Below, piece by piece: positions 1 to 7,333 of a DNA stretch of 19,225 bases (positions are counted from its first letter, which is position 1; every line of letters begins with the position of its first letter). The notes under the pieces were generated by a model. That model ran no database searches and was not told the DNA's origin. It saw only the letters and a list, made by a program, of their open reading frames with translations. Where the stretch lies: assembly GCA_020350905.1 (NCBI GenBank), contig CP070843.1, positions 271,167-290,391 of the forward strand. The letters run 5' to 3'. The translations under genes and the position numbers were made by a program. The stretch is from Deltaproteobacteria bacterium. GTDB taxonomy: Bacteria; Desulfobacterota; Syntrophobacteria; BM002.

Positions 1-975
1 AACGGCTATGAGCTTGTTAGCCTTGGCCTTCTTACTCCCACAAATTTCTATCCTCTGGACTTCAGCTACCGCTTTTCAAACAGACGCTATCAGGAGGCTA
101 AAGATGCTACAGTGCTTAAGCCTACAGGTGCTTTAGCAAAGCGTATCCGCGAAGCACAAAGCTTGAGCAAACCAGAGCTTGCCGTCAAGATGCTCAAACA
201 AGCACTGGCCAAAGGGATACCCGCTTCATATCTGCTCATTGATTCCTGGTTTTCCTCGCCTAAACTTTTCAAAAACATCTTGGGACTAAAACTGCACGTC
301 ATCGGTCGGCTGAAGGATACCAAAACTCTTTACCGGTACGATAACCAACGGCTTAGACTCTCGAAACTCTACGAGGTCATCAAAGACAGCCTTGTCAAAG
401 ACCCTGAGTTAGGCTGCCTGCTCAACTCAGTTCCGGTACTCTGTGGCAACGGAGTTGAAGGCACAATTGTTTTCGTTAAAGGATATAAAGAGCCTGAACT
501 TGATAGCACCCAAGGCAGAAAAAAGACTCCAGAACCTAAATGGGTAGCGTTCTTCTCTACCGATCCCAAGCTCTCTGGCCGAGAGGTAGTCAAGAAATAC
601 ATCTTACGTTGGTCCATTGAAGTCTTTTTCAAAGAAGCAAAACAACGCCTTGGCCTCGGCAAGGAACAAAGCCGCTCCTTTGCCGCCCAGATCTTTTCAG
701 TAACCCAGAGCTTTGTGCGCTATAGCATGCTGGCCTATCTGTTAGAACAAGAACCCTCGCAAAGTACCATCGGGGATATGTTTCATCAAATCGAGCAGGA
801 GAGCGGCACCGTCAGCTTCTTTGAACGCCTGTGGGATTACTTCTGCCTCTTTCTTCGAAGGTGCCTTGATACCCTGGCTCAGTTCTTCAACCTCGGACCC
901 GAATTTCGAGACTACATCGGCGCTATTTGCAGTGCCGCTAACGCTTTCGAACCCCTAAAGGGGTGCGAAACTTGA
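1..975 (+). CDS. IS4-type DDE transposase, 5' end cut by window edge
   Basis: The frame is open from base 1, so the gene begins upstream and the apparent GTG start at 112 is internal; 324 residues are visible. The IS4 signature Y-x2-R-x3-E-x6-K is present (in-window Y200, R203, E207, K214), giving the third catalytic acidic residue. The aspartate in LIDSWF (about residue 81) fits the second catalytic position; the first would lie outside the window. The enzyme would cut and rejoin the ends of its insertion sequence. The stop codon is the last triplet of a GGGTGCGAAACTTGA end sequence, and the convergent peroxiredoxin gene begins only 5 bp further on. The visible part carries no internal stop, so the element could be functional. 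The exact IS4 subgroup is not determined. Confidence 0.85.
   Translation, partial: NGYELVSLGLLTPTNFYPLDFSYRFSNRRYQEAKDATVLKPTGALAKRIREAQSLSKPELAVKMLKQALAKGIPASYLLIDSWFSSPKLFKNILGLKLHVIGRLKDTKTLYRYDNQRLRLSKLYEVIKDSLVKDPELGCLLNSVPVLCGNGVEGTIVFVKGYKEPELDSTQGRKKTPEPKWVAFFSTDPKLSGREVVKKYILRWSIEVFFKEAKQRLGLGKEQSRSFAAQIFSVTQSFVRYSMLAYLLEQEPSQSTIGDMFHQIEQESGTVSFFERLWDYFCLFLRRCLDTLAQFFNLGPEFRDYIGAICSAANAFEPLKGCET
1..975 (+). mobile_element. Right part of an IS4-family insertion sequence
   Basis: The element is inferred from the transposase. Its left end lies outside the window, so terminal inverted repeats and target duplications cannot be checked. The right boundary is probably at or just past the stop codon, because the peroxiredoxin gene stop lies at 981-983. 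A short hairpin (ACCCC-TTTA-GGGGT) sits just before the end. Confidence 0.5.
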
Positions 976-980
976 GTTCT

Positions 981-1601
981 TTACTTGTTCAACTTCTCCA
1001 GCTCTTCAACGAGATCTTCCAAATGTGGCCTCTTGTTGATGTCGTGCACGTCTATGTAACGGATAATGCCCTTTTTATCAATGACGAAAAGAGCCCTTTC
1101 GCTCACCCCTTCAGAACGTAAAACGCCGAATTTTTTGGCCACCGCCCCGTGGGGGTAGAAGTCTGAAAGAACAGTGAACCACAGGGTTTCATCACCCGTA
1201 CACATCTGATTTGTCCAGGCATACAAGGTCGGAATGTTATCCACGGTTATGCCCAAGAGGATGGCATCGTTTTGGTCAAAGAAATCCTGGGCGATATTGT
1301 AGCCGGGCCACTGATCGGAACACACGGGTGTCCAGGCAGCGGGGACAAATGATATGACCACGTTCTTCTTGCCACGATACTGACTCAAGGTAACCTTGTC
1401 ACCTCCCACCGCCGGCAGGGTGAAATCGGGGGCTCGGTCACCCACCTTTACCTTCAACACACTGTCTGTGGGTTTCAGTTTGCCCACAGGGTAAATATTC
1501 TCTTTGTAGGCATCAGAGCGGCCATGTGCGGCTGAACCCCAGGAAAAGATGGCCAACAATCCCACCATGCAGAGAATCGAACCATATTTTTTGCTCACCA
1601 T
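981..1601 (-). CDS. Exported AhpC/TSA-type peroxiredoxin
   Basis: Thiol peroxidase of the AhpC/TSA superfamily, 206 aa, probably reducing H2O2 or organic peroxides in the periplasm. Residues 1-27 form an n-region, a hydrophobic core and an SAAHG-type cleavage area. The fold starts at VGDRAPDF (53-60). The active-site pattern P-x3-T-x2-C is complete: P87, T91, peroxidatic C94, with the conserved arginine in SERALFVID (R169). C134 is a candidate resolving cysteine. The ATG has a strong AGGAGGG site about 6 nt upstream, and that site overlaps the end of the preceding thioredoxin-like gene, 14 bp away. Co-transcription and a reductant-peroxidase partnership with that gene are inferred. An IS abuts its 3' end. 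Confidence 0.88.
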   Translation of the reverse strand: MVSKKYGSILCMVGLLAIFSWGSAAHGRSDAYKENIYPVGKLKPTDSVLKVKVGDRAPDFTLPAVGGDKVTLSQYRGKKNVVISFVPAAWTPVCSDQWPGYNIAQDFFDQNDAILLGITVDNIPTLYAWTNQMCTGDETLWFTVLSDFYPHGAVAKKFGVLRSEGVSERALFVIDKKGIIRYIDVHDINKRPHLEDLVEELEKLNK

Positions 1602-1615
1602 GATATTCCCTCCTG

Positions 1616-2203
1616 CTAAAGCCCAGAAAGCTCAACAATCCGTTTCAGAAAACTATTAACATCTTTGAATTGGCCTAGTCTGGAATAGAAAACTTCGTCA
1701 CTGCCATCCCTGTTGATTTTGACGCCGATAAAATAAGGAGTTCTAAGCTCGCCCAAAATCCGGTGGATGGACAGGTTCTCATCAGGAAAGAGAGGAAAGG
1801 GCACCTCATATTTTTTTTGGAAAAAGCCCACTTCAAAAGGGGTATTCCCAGTGCCGATACCAATCATCCTGATCTTGTCCTTGAGATCTTTTCTTTTCTG
1901 AATAGTACGGTAGAGTTCGTTCACCCGAAATGCCTCTTTCTGACAAACCGGGCAGTACATGCTGAAGATCTGGATGATGACAACCTTGGCCTCGATTTGA
2001 GCAATGGTAAACTGCCCTGTACCCGAAAGACCCAGATAGCTCTGAGCCCTTGTATCCTGGGGGATAGGAAGCTCGAATGGGGGGAGACTCTCACCTATGG
2101 CAGGTGCGTTCGTGAAGGCTAGGCCAGCATGAATCGGCACCAGCAGACAGATGGCGAAAGCCGCACAACAGATAAGTGGTTTGTTCATTCCCTTTGTAAT
2201 CAC
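1616..2203 (-). CDS. Exported TlpA/redoxin-like thiol-disulfide protein
   Basis: Thioredoxin-fold protein of about 195 aa. The open frame runs back to 2362, but the N-terminal stretch there is not protein-like. I chose GTG at 2203 because AGGAGG lies 6 nt before it. ATG at 2209 abuts the same site too closely, and ATG at 2188 lacks a good site. From 2203 the protein has a signal peptide (hydrophobic about 9-29), an AIGESLPPFELP start typical of redoxins, a CPVC redox motif (84-87) in SMYCPVC, and a cis-proline-like RTPYF (155-159). It probably reduces or oxidises periplasmic thiols and may serve the downstream peroxiredoxin. It is too diverged to assign to TlpA, ResA or CcmG. Confidence 0.8.
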   Translation of the reverse strand: MITKGMNKPLICCAAFAICLLVPIHAGLAFTNAPAIGESLPPFELPIPQDTRAQSYLGLSGTGQFTIAQIEAKVVIIQIFSMYCPVCQKEAFRVNELYRTIQKRKDLKDKIRMIGIGTGNTPFEVGFFQKKYEVPFPLFPDENLSIHRILGELRTPYFIGVKINRDGSDEVFYSRLGQFKDVNSFLKRIVELSGL

Positions 2204-2363
2204 AGCCATCCTCCTACAGTTTTCATCGGGTAGGGATTCCGAGCCATTGCAGTGAGCCTCAAACCGAACTTTACCGGCCCATGTCACTTTTCCCTGGCAT
2301 GGTGCCTGCCTCAAAGGTGTGACCAAAGCGGTCAGGTGAGGGACACACCGCTCTTTGCACATT

Positions 2364-3640
2364 CTAGAACTTGTATGTGACAGACGCAGCCACGAAAATC
2401 AGATAGTTGGTATCGAACTCGCCCTTGAAGCGTTCTCCCTGGGCGGTTTGATCCATTTTGCCTTCGCCAAAATAGACACATGATGTACTAAAGCTGTAGC
2501 TCAGGCCGATGGGGTTATCCTTGCCATATGCTGCCGCGACCCTGTACTGTTCATCCAAAGGCAAGTCTGCCGTGCGGTCTTTATTGGACACCGGTGAACT
2601 GTCGTAGGATATGCCCATGGCAATAAGATGGTTTTCACCGAGATCGTATTTAAAAGCACCGCCCACATGCCAGGTATTCTTCCAGTCGCGGTCAATGGTA
2701 GTTGTCACCACATCACCTGTAGGACCAACATTTATCCTCACATTGTTCTGACTAAACTGCGACGACCTCTGATAGTTAGAATCCGCTGCCAGAGTCAGAT
2801 TTTCCGTGGCCCTGTACCTCAGGCCGAATGTGAAGGCCTCGGGAAGGTCGAAATCAACGGAAATCGAATCTGCACTTCCGAGGAGGTTTTGAAATGCACC
2901 CTGAAGACCGCTGGTTTTGAGATCTCCAGACAAGTCGACATCGGCCTCACTCAGGTAGGTAAAACCAAAGAGAAGCGTATCGGTGGGCTGGAAAATCAGA
3001 CCGGCAGTCCACTGATAGCTAATGTCATCAATGTCGTCAAAATGTACTGTGCCGTCATTGGTACCGAAAAACGACTGGTTAACCGCGATCTTCTGATTAA
3101 ACGTCGTATAGAGCATGTAGATACCAGCACCAATGGACAGCATGTCGTTGATCTAGTAACCCAACGAAGGGCCCGCCCCCACAGTCTGAAGTGCAGCCTT
3201 ATAGGCCTGATAGCGGCCAACAAAATTCTCACCGTAGTCCAGCCCACCGCCGGCAACCGCAGCAACTGAGAGACGCAGCTTGAGATTCTCATTGAGCCCT
3301 TTCACCACAAAAAGACCCGGGATGACAGCAGGATTGCCGGCATTGCCGCCGTCACTGCCACCAGCCGTGGCGATATCAGAGTCGAATTTGTTAATGGGAT
3401 AAGGACTTCCATCCCCGCCAGCACTTCGTCATTTTCCCGATAGGTCATGCCGGCGGGGTTGGTGAAAGCAGAGGAGGCATCATCCACGTTGGTAACATTC
3501 GCCACCCCGGCGGTACCCACACTGCCTGGGGTGGCAATCTCGGGAAGGTAGAACCCTCCGGCCAAAGCATTTTGACTGAACAGCGAAAAAATGGTGAGTA
3601 GGAAAGCAGTGAACGACCATTTAAAGAGTATCTTACCCAT
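2364..3640 (-). pseudogene. FadL/OmpP1-type outer-membrane protein gene, frameshift plus stop
   Basis: The 5' part (3640 back to about 3390) encodes a signal peptide ending in ALAGGFYLPE and the FadL hallmark SSAFTNPAGMTYREN, as in long-chain fatty acid or hydrophobic-compound porins. Near 3387-3391 the frame must move by one base (one base missing next to an AAA run): the true frame continues as KFDSDIATAG and reads well to GPSLGY, then meets an in-frame TAG at 3153-3155, then continues INDMLSIGAG to a beta-barrel C-terminus ending in YKF. Two independent lesions in an otherwise coherent gene suggest recent inactivation; the frameshift alone could be a sequencing error. The 2364-3143 frame is the intact C-terminal half, not a separate gene. 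The start has a GAGGGG site. The gene follows the ZnuA-like gene by 49 bp. Confidence 0.82.
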
Positions 3641-3689
3641 TTGATTTCCCCTCAGGTTTTTGTCTAACTATGATTCACCATCACGATAG

Positions 3690-4619
3690 CTAGTGAAAAG
3701 CTTCTTTGAGATTCTCAACATTTTGACGCATCACACTCATAAAATCTCCCTGATCTGCTGCATTGCCGCAGGGATCAAAAACCACACTCTGTATACCTAC
3801 TGCTTGCAGTCTATCAAACGCTTCCTCTACCGGCTTCCCCTCCCAGATCATCCATTGTGCCGGGTGGTCTTTCAGAAGGCTATGAAGTTCCACCATCTGT
3901 TCAGTCGTTGGTATTTCGTCAGGCTCCCAGTGGACACTTCTTATATTCAGACCGTAACCCCGAGCAAAGTAGTCGTAGACGGGATGAGACACAACGACAG
4001 GCCTTGACTGATCTTTCAATACTACTTCCTTGATATCGCGGTCAAGTTTCAGCAGTTCCCTCGCGAGTTCCTCGTAGTTTCTCTGAAACGTATCCTTCAG
4101 AGCAGGCTTCTTGCGGCTCAGTGCTTTCGCTATCGCCTTGGCCTGTTCAGCCGCGAGGCTGAAGTCGATCCAGGTGGTGAAAGCGAGGGCCTCGTGGGCA
4201 TGCTCGCCTGCGGCTCCATGGGAATGGGTGAGAATTTCGGCGGCTTCAATGTACCGGTCTTTGAATGCGGAAGACGTATTTACCATCCGAGACCGGGGCA
4301 GCGTCACCTTGTTCACCCACTTGGCATAGTTCGCCCCATTGAGCAGGATGAGATCAGCCCGCTGATAATCTGAAATCGTTTTCGCATCCGGCATCCAGTA
4401 AGCAGGATCTACATCAGGTGGGGCAGGAAACACAACACCTGCGTGCTCTCCGGCAATCCGCTCGGCAAAGTATTTCAAGGGATAGTTCACAACGTATATA
4501 TTGAGCCTCTCGCTCGAACAGCCTTCCCCGGGCTTGAGAAAAACACATGCAATACTGATGGTGATGAACAATAGCGCAATCAGTACAGTGTGTCCCTGGT
4601 ATCTTCTTATCACGTACAT
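3690..4619 (-). CDS. Diverged ZnuA-like (cluster A-I) metal ABC substrate-binding protein
   Basis: Periplasmic binding protein of 309 aa. Residues 11-29 are a hydrophobic export segment; a lipobox around C25 is possible but weak. The family pattern is clear: NYPLKYFAERIAGEH, a PDVDPAYWMPD segment, NGANYAKW, a His-rich loop (H132, H134, H140, H142), SHPVYDYFARGYGL (H212), and VFDPCGN near the end (D282). In ZnuA the metal is held by three histidines. Here the first is replaced (PAYW where PHxW/E is usual) and the second lies in AFTTWID where DPHxWLD is usual; only H212 is kept. Specificity is therefore uncertain; zinc is the best guess. The gene lies downstream of an FtsX-type permease, separated by a REP-like hairpin. 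Confidence 0.85.
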   Translation of the reverse strand: MYVIRRYQGHTVLIALLFITISIACVFLKPGEGCSSERLNIYVVNYPLKYFAERIAGEHAGVVFPAPPDVDPAYWMPDAKTISDYQRADLILLNGANYAKWVNKVTLPRSRMVNTSSAFKDRYIEAAEILTHSHGAAGEHAHEALAFTTWIDFSLAAEQAKAIAKALSRKKPALKDTFQRNYEELARELLKLDRDIKEVVLKDQSRPVVVSHPVYDYFARGYGLNIRSVHWEPDEIPTTEQMVELHSLLKDHPAQWMIWEGKPVEEAFDRLQAVGIQSVVFDPCGNAADQGDFMSVMRQNVENLKEAFH

Positions 4620-4671
4620 TTCAAACCTCTCATTGATGAAAAATAGATGGCTTTCATTCCTGAAAAACCCA

Positions 4672-4744
4672 GTGGGAGCGGCTTTCTAGCCGCGATGACG
4701 GGATAGACTAGCTGCGATTATCGCGGCTAGAAAGCCGCTCCCAC
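4672..4744. repeat. REP/REPIN-like hairpin with perfect 25-bp arms
   Basis: Bases 4672-4696 and 4720-4744 are exact reverse complements, with a 23-nt loop. The arm starts GTGGGAGCGGC and resembles the GTGGGAGCGG-type REP sequences of other proteobacteria. It lies between two same-strand genes (permease and ZnuA-like). There is no T-run on either side, so REP-like use (mRNA protection, or a transposed non-autonomous element) fits better than a terminator. Confidence 0.85.
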
Positions 4745-4759
4745 AGAAGATATCCAAAA

Positions 4760-4820
4760 ATTCGCAATCCAAAATCCGAAATCCGCAATCATCTAGACTC
4801 CATCACTCCAGTACTCCATT
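4760..4820. repeat. Two adjoining short-period repeat tracts (7-bp ATCCGAA type, 8-bp ACTCCANN type)
   Basis: From 4760 the sequence steps in 7-bp units: ATTCGCA, ATCCAAA, ATCCGAA, ATCCGCA, ATCATCT. From 4797 it steps in 8-bp units: ACTCCATC, ACTCCAGT, ACTCCATT. The tracts end just before the permease stop codon. The same two unit families recur elsewhere in the window. Confidence 0.75.
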
Positions 4821-4824
4821 GATA

Positions 4825-6006
4825 TTAACGAATAAACAGCATTCGCACCAGATCATGTGAGAACTGATTAACCAGGAATATCAAGGCCCCGCAAAATACC
4901 CCGCTCATGACAACAATAATGAAAATCTCTGCCGTAAGGAGCCGAGCAATGGTCGCCCGACGGCAGCCGAGCTTGAAAATCGTTTGTATTTCCCGCTGTC
5001 GCAGTCTCAGAGACAGGGCAAAGACCAGAATTATCGCCAGGATCGTTGCCAGGGCAACCACTGAAATCACCGCATCCAGGACGTTCTTGATCCGAAAGAT
5101 GTTCTGAAGCAGGCCGTCTATGACATCCTCTGGCCTGACTATTTGTCGGGTTTCCTGTCGAGACAGATACCGCCCCCGCAGGATGGTCCCGGACTTGTCG
5201 TCATGGGGTAGTGCAATCACGGCAGTTATGGGGTATTGTGCCAGGCCGCCGTGAAAGTGAAACGAATCGATATTCTTTTCCGTGATTTCAGTGTGGTGGT
5301 AAAGTTTGGCAGTTGCCGCCACGTTCCTTTCGGTCCTTTTGAGCACAAGAGTGGGATCTCGCAGTTTGGTCACATCCTCGTGTCCGTGTCCCAGCCCCTG
5401 GATGACCCAGGCGGTTTTGAGGTCAACAAAAACAGCCAGGTCATCTGAGGTGTGGGATTTCTCGAGTACTCCCACCACCTTCATCTTCAGGGGATAAACA
5501 CCCGCTAGGTCGAAAAGGGTCTCGGGCGATGACACCAGACTGTCTCCCGGTTTGAGACCCAAGCTTGCCGCAACCTTTGCCCCAAGCACACAATCACCCA
5601 GCACGGCAAGCTGCCTGCCTTGAGCGATTCTCAAGTCCCGGAAGTCAAAGTAATCCAGCGTTGTCCCCACGATGGGGTTTCCTCTGGCTTGGAATCGAGC
5701 GTATACAGGGATTGGCAGGGCAAGGTCGGTTTCCATCACCCGATTCGAGGCCGCAACCGTAATGAGTTCAGGCACTTCATCGTCGAAGTAAAGGGTATTC
5801 ATAACCAGGTCCAGAGCGCTGCCCTTGGCGCCTACTACCAACGGCGTTGAAACAGCCCGGGACATGAGCTGTCGCTCACTCTCTTCTAGTAAGAGCTGCA
5901 ACGACACGGGTAGAAACGAGATCAAGGTGACACAGGCCACAAGGGTCACCGTCTTGATTTTATTGTAGATGATATACTTCCAGGCGATGTAAAGACTATC
6001 AATCAT
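4825..6006 (-). CDS. FtsX/MacB-type ABC permease with His-rich periplasmic domain
   Basis: Membrane permease of 393 aa from ATG 6006. An upstream in-frame GTG at 6033 lies in repeat DNA and is rejected. One transmembrane helix is at about 18-39, then a large periplasmic domain (about 40-305), then helices at about 309-333 and 358-380. Between the latter lies the cytoplasmic coupling segment LRQREIQTIFKLGCRRATIARLL, typical of FtsX domains that dock on LolD/MacB-like ATPases. The usual fourth helix is absent. The periplasmic domain has GHGHE (206-210), HH (237-238) and SFHFHGG (249-254), plausible metal contacts. With the ATPase at 6571-7236 and the ZnuA-like protein it would form a metal ABC system; import of zinc is inference. 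No clear ribosome-binding site is seen, as repeat DNA adjoins the start. Confidence 0.82.
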   Translation of the reverse strand: MIDSLYIAWKYIIYNKIKTVTLVACVTLISFLPVSLQLLLEESERQLMSRAVSTPLVVGAKGSALDLVMNTLYFDDEVPELITVAASNRVMETDLALPIPVYARFQARGNPIVGTTLDYFDFRDLRIAQGRQLAVLGDCVLGAKVAASLGLKPGDSLVSSPETLFDLAGVYPLKMKVVGVLEKSHTSDDLAVFVDLKTAWVIQGLGHGHEDVTKLRDPTLVLKRTERNVAATAKLYHHTEITEKNIDSFHFHGGLAQYPITAVIALPHDDKSGTILRGRYLSRQETRQIVRPEDVIDGLLQNIFRIKNVLDAVISVVALATILAIILVFALSLRLRQREIQTIFKLGCRRATIARLLTAEIFIIVVMSGVFCGALIFLVNQFSHDLVRMLFIR

Positions 6007-6012
6007 AATCAA

Positions 6013-6064
6013 GAAATCCGAAGCACGAAGCACGAAATCCGAAACAAATTCGAAATTCGAATGT
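6013..6064. repeat. 7-bp period degenerate repeat (ATCCGAA/GAAGCAC type)
   Basis: Units GAAATCC, GAAGCAC, GAAGCAC, GAAATCC and GAAACAA run from 6013, followed by ATTCGAAATTCGAAT. The tract touches the permease start and lies on the 3' side of the broken four-helix-bundle gene. Confidence 0.75.
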
Positions 6065-6113
6065 TTTAATGTTCAAAACGTCAGTTACCCAACAAAATGG
6101 AATAACCAGTAGA

Positions 6114-6478
6114 TCATTGGCTTTTCTGCAATATTGAACCGAATATATTCATAAGTTCAGTGGATTCATTGATTAGCGAATTACGGTCATCCTCTAATTC
6201 TCGTTCCTCATGAGTATCTAAAAGTTTTAACCAATATCGGCTTTCTTTCGCTTCTTTCCGGCAGATTTTAATTCTAAAGATAAAGTCTTTCTGCTGAGAG
6301 CCTCATTAGCTTCTATATAATTCGATCCAACAGATCCAGATGCCTTCACCAACTGTTTTCCATCTTCAATGTTTGCAGTGGTCTTTGGCAACTTCTTTAC
6401 GAAGACTCTGACATCCTTTGCAAAAGCCAAAGTGCGATCCTCAAGGTTATACTGTTTTGAATTTCGAATTTCGGTCAT
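6114..6478 (-). pseudogene. Four-helix-bundle (S23/IVS, Avd-like) protein gene with one-base frameshift
   Basis: The N-terminal frame (ATG at 6478) reads through LAFAKDVRVFVKKLPKTT and ASGSVGSNYIEANEAL, the hallmark of the four-helix-bundle proteins also found in 23S rRNA intervening sequences and related to diversity-generating retroelement Avd. Then it goes off frame and stops at 6227. Near 6287-6291 (a GAAAG run) one base appears missing: the shifted frame continues KDFIFRIKICRKEAKESRYW, then LKLLDTHEERELEDDRN, and ends in LQKSQ at 6114, giving the usual family length of about 120 aa. Either the gene is recently dead or this is a sequencing indel. The start codon is embedded in a 7-bp repeat tract. 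The gene interrupts the ATPase-permease pair, as an inserted cassette would. Its molecular role is unknown. Confidence 0.8.
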
Positions 6479-6516
6479 TTGGATTTGTTTCGAATTTCGA
6501 TATTCGGATTTTTAAT
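6456..6516. repeat. 7-bp period repeat spanning the four-helix gene start
   Basis: On the minus strand this reads as ATCCGAATATCGAAATTCGAA-type units, then the start codon and a repeat-derived N-terminus (MTEIRNS). A related leader ending in ATGACC lies in opposite orientation at 7255-7313, on the other side of the ATPase gene. Confidence 0.7.
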
Positions 6517-6527
6517 TGCACCTTTTG

Positions 6528-6546
6528 TTCGGCCAAGTCGGCCGAA
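6528..6546. other. Perfect 7-bp stem hairpin after the ATPase gene
   Basis: TTCGGCC and GGCCGAA enclose a 5-nt loop, 25 nt past the ATPase stop codon. There is no proper T-run on the minus strand, so it is only a possible terminator or mRNA-end hairpin. Confidence 0.45.
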
Positions 6547-6570
6547 TAAAAAGTCTGTGTGTGTCTGCGG

Positions 6571-7236
6571 CTAATTCATACCCTCTTGGGATTGCTTGAA
6601 ATCCACTACTCGATCAAATCGCCTCAGTAACTCATAGTCATGCGTGACCGCCAACAGGGTGGCGCCATGATCCTCCACACTTTGGAACAGCAGGTCCAGG
6701 ATAAGACCCTTGTTGTCCGGATCAAGATTGCCGGTGGCCTCATCCGCCAGGATTATTTTTGGCTGGGGCAACAGAGCCCGGCAGATGGCGACACGCTGCT
6801 TTTCTCCGTGGGAAAGGTCATTGGAATTTCGCTTCAGCTTGTCGCCGATTCCCATCTCTTGAGCAAGGTTCGTAGCCCGGGCGCGCGCCTCTCCATCCAG
6901 GCTAAGGGCACCGGTGATACGGAAGGGATGGAGAACGTTGTCGAGGACGTTGAGATAATCAAGAAGTTCGAAGTCCTGAAAAACAAAGCCTATGTTGGTG
7001 ATACGGAAATCACGTCGCTCTCTATCATCGAGTCCGCTTACTTGCGTGTCGCCCACACTAACGGTGCCTTTGAGCGGGGTCATTATGCCGGCAATCAAAT
7101 TCAGAAGTGTGGTCTTGCCGGAACCGCTCGGCCCGATAACAGCAACCTTCGAACCTTTGGTGATAGAGAACTCGTCGATGCTCAGACGGAACTCACCAGT
7201 GGGGTATTGGAACTGCAATTGCTGAATATGAATCAT
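6571..7236 (-). CDS. LolD/MacB-like ABC transporter ATPase
   Basis: ATP-binding subunit of 221 aa from ATG 7236; the in-frame TTG at 7254 lies beside repeat DNA and the family starts at MIHIQQLQFQYP. Motifs in order: Walker A GPSGSGKT (35-42), Q-loop Q87 in VFQDFELLDYL, signature LSHGE (141-145, a variant of LSGGE), Walker B IILADE (161-166), D-loop GNLD, switch H199 in VTHD. Length and motif spacing fit the LolD/FtsE/MacB class, which powers FtsX-type permeases. The matching permease lies 565 bp downstream in the same direction, separated by a repeat-flanked four-helix-bundle cassette. The substrate is inferred from the ZnuA-like neighbour, not from this protein. Confidence 0.9.
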   Translation of the reverse strand: MIHIQQLQFQYPTGEFRLSIDEFSITKGSKVAVIGPSGSGKTTLLNLIAGIMTPLKGTVSVGDTQVSGLDDRERRDFRITNIGFVFQDFELLDYLNVLDNVLHPFRITGALSLDGEARARATNLAQEMGIGDKLKRNSNDLSHGEKQRVAICRALLPQPKIILADEATGNLDPDNKGLILDLLFQSVEDHGATLLAVTHDYELLRRFDRVVDFKQSQEGMN

Positions 7237-7251
7237 GGGAACACCAAAGGT

Positions 7252-7313
7252 CAAATTCGAATATCGAATATCGAAATCCGAAACAAATTCAAATTTTCAA
7301 AATCTAAATGACC
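7252..7313. repeat. 7-bp period repeat with ATGACC end, inverted relative to the four-helix leader
   Basis: Units ATTCGAA, TATCGAA, TATCGAA and ATCCGAA run from 7255, then ACAAATT and AT-rich sequence to ATGACC at 7308-7313. The order leader-ATGACC matches the minus-strand start of the four-helix gene (6516 to 6473). The plus-strand frame from this ATG stops after 14 codons. Confidence 0.7.
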
Positions 7314-7333
7314 AAAACTGCAGGGCCATTGAT

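Noticed and set aside
3153..3155. TAG in the FadL-type gene as a pyrrolysine codon
   Set aside because: FadL proteins are not known pyrrolysine proteins, and the same gene also has a frameshift, so decay is simpler.
2628..3269. Plus-strand 213-codon frame
   Set aside because: It is the complement of the FadL-type gene, whose translation makes clear sense in the other strand.
2996..3292. Minus-strand 98-codon frame between the two FadL parts
   Set aside because: Arg/Leu-rich off-frame reading; the correct frame through this stretch gives the FadL continuation.
6013..6064. CRISPR-like array
   Set aside because: Units are 7 bp, degenerate and without spacers.
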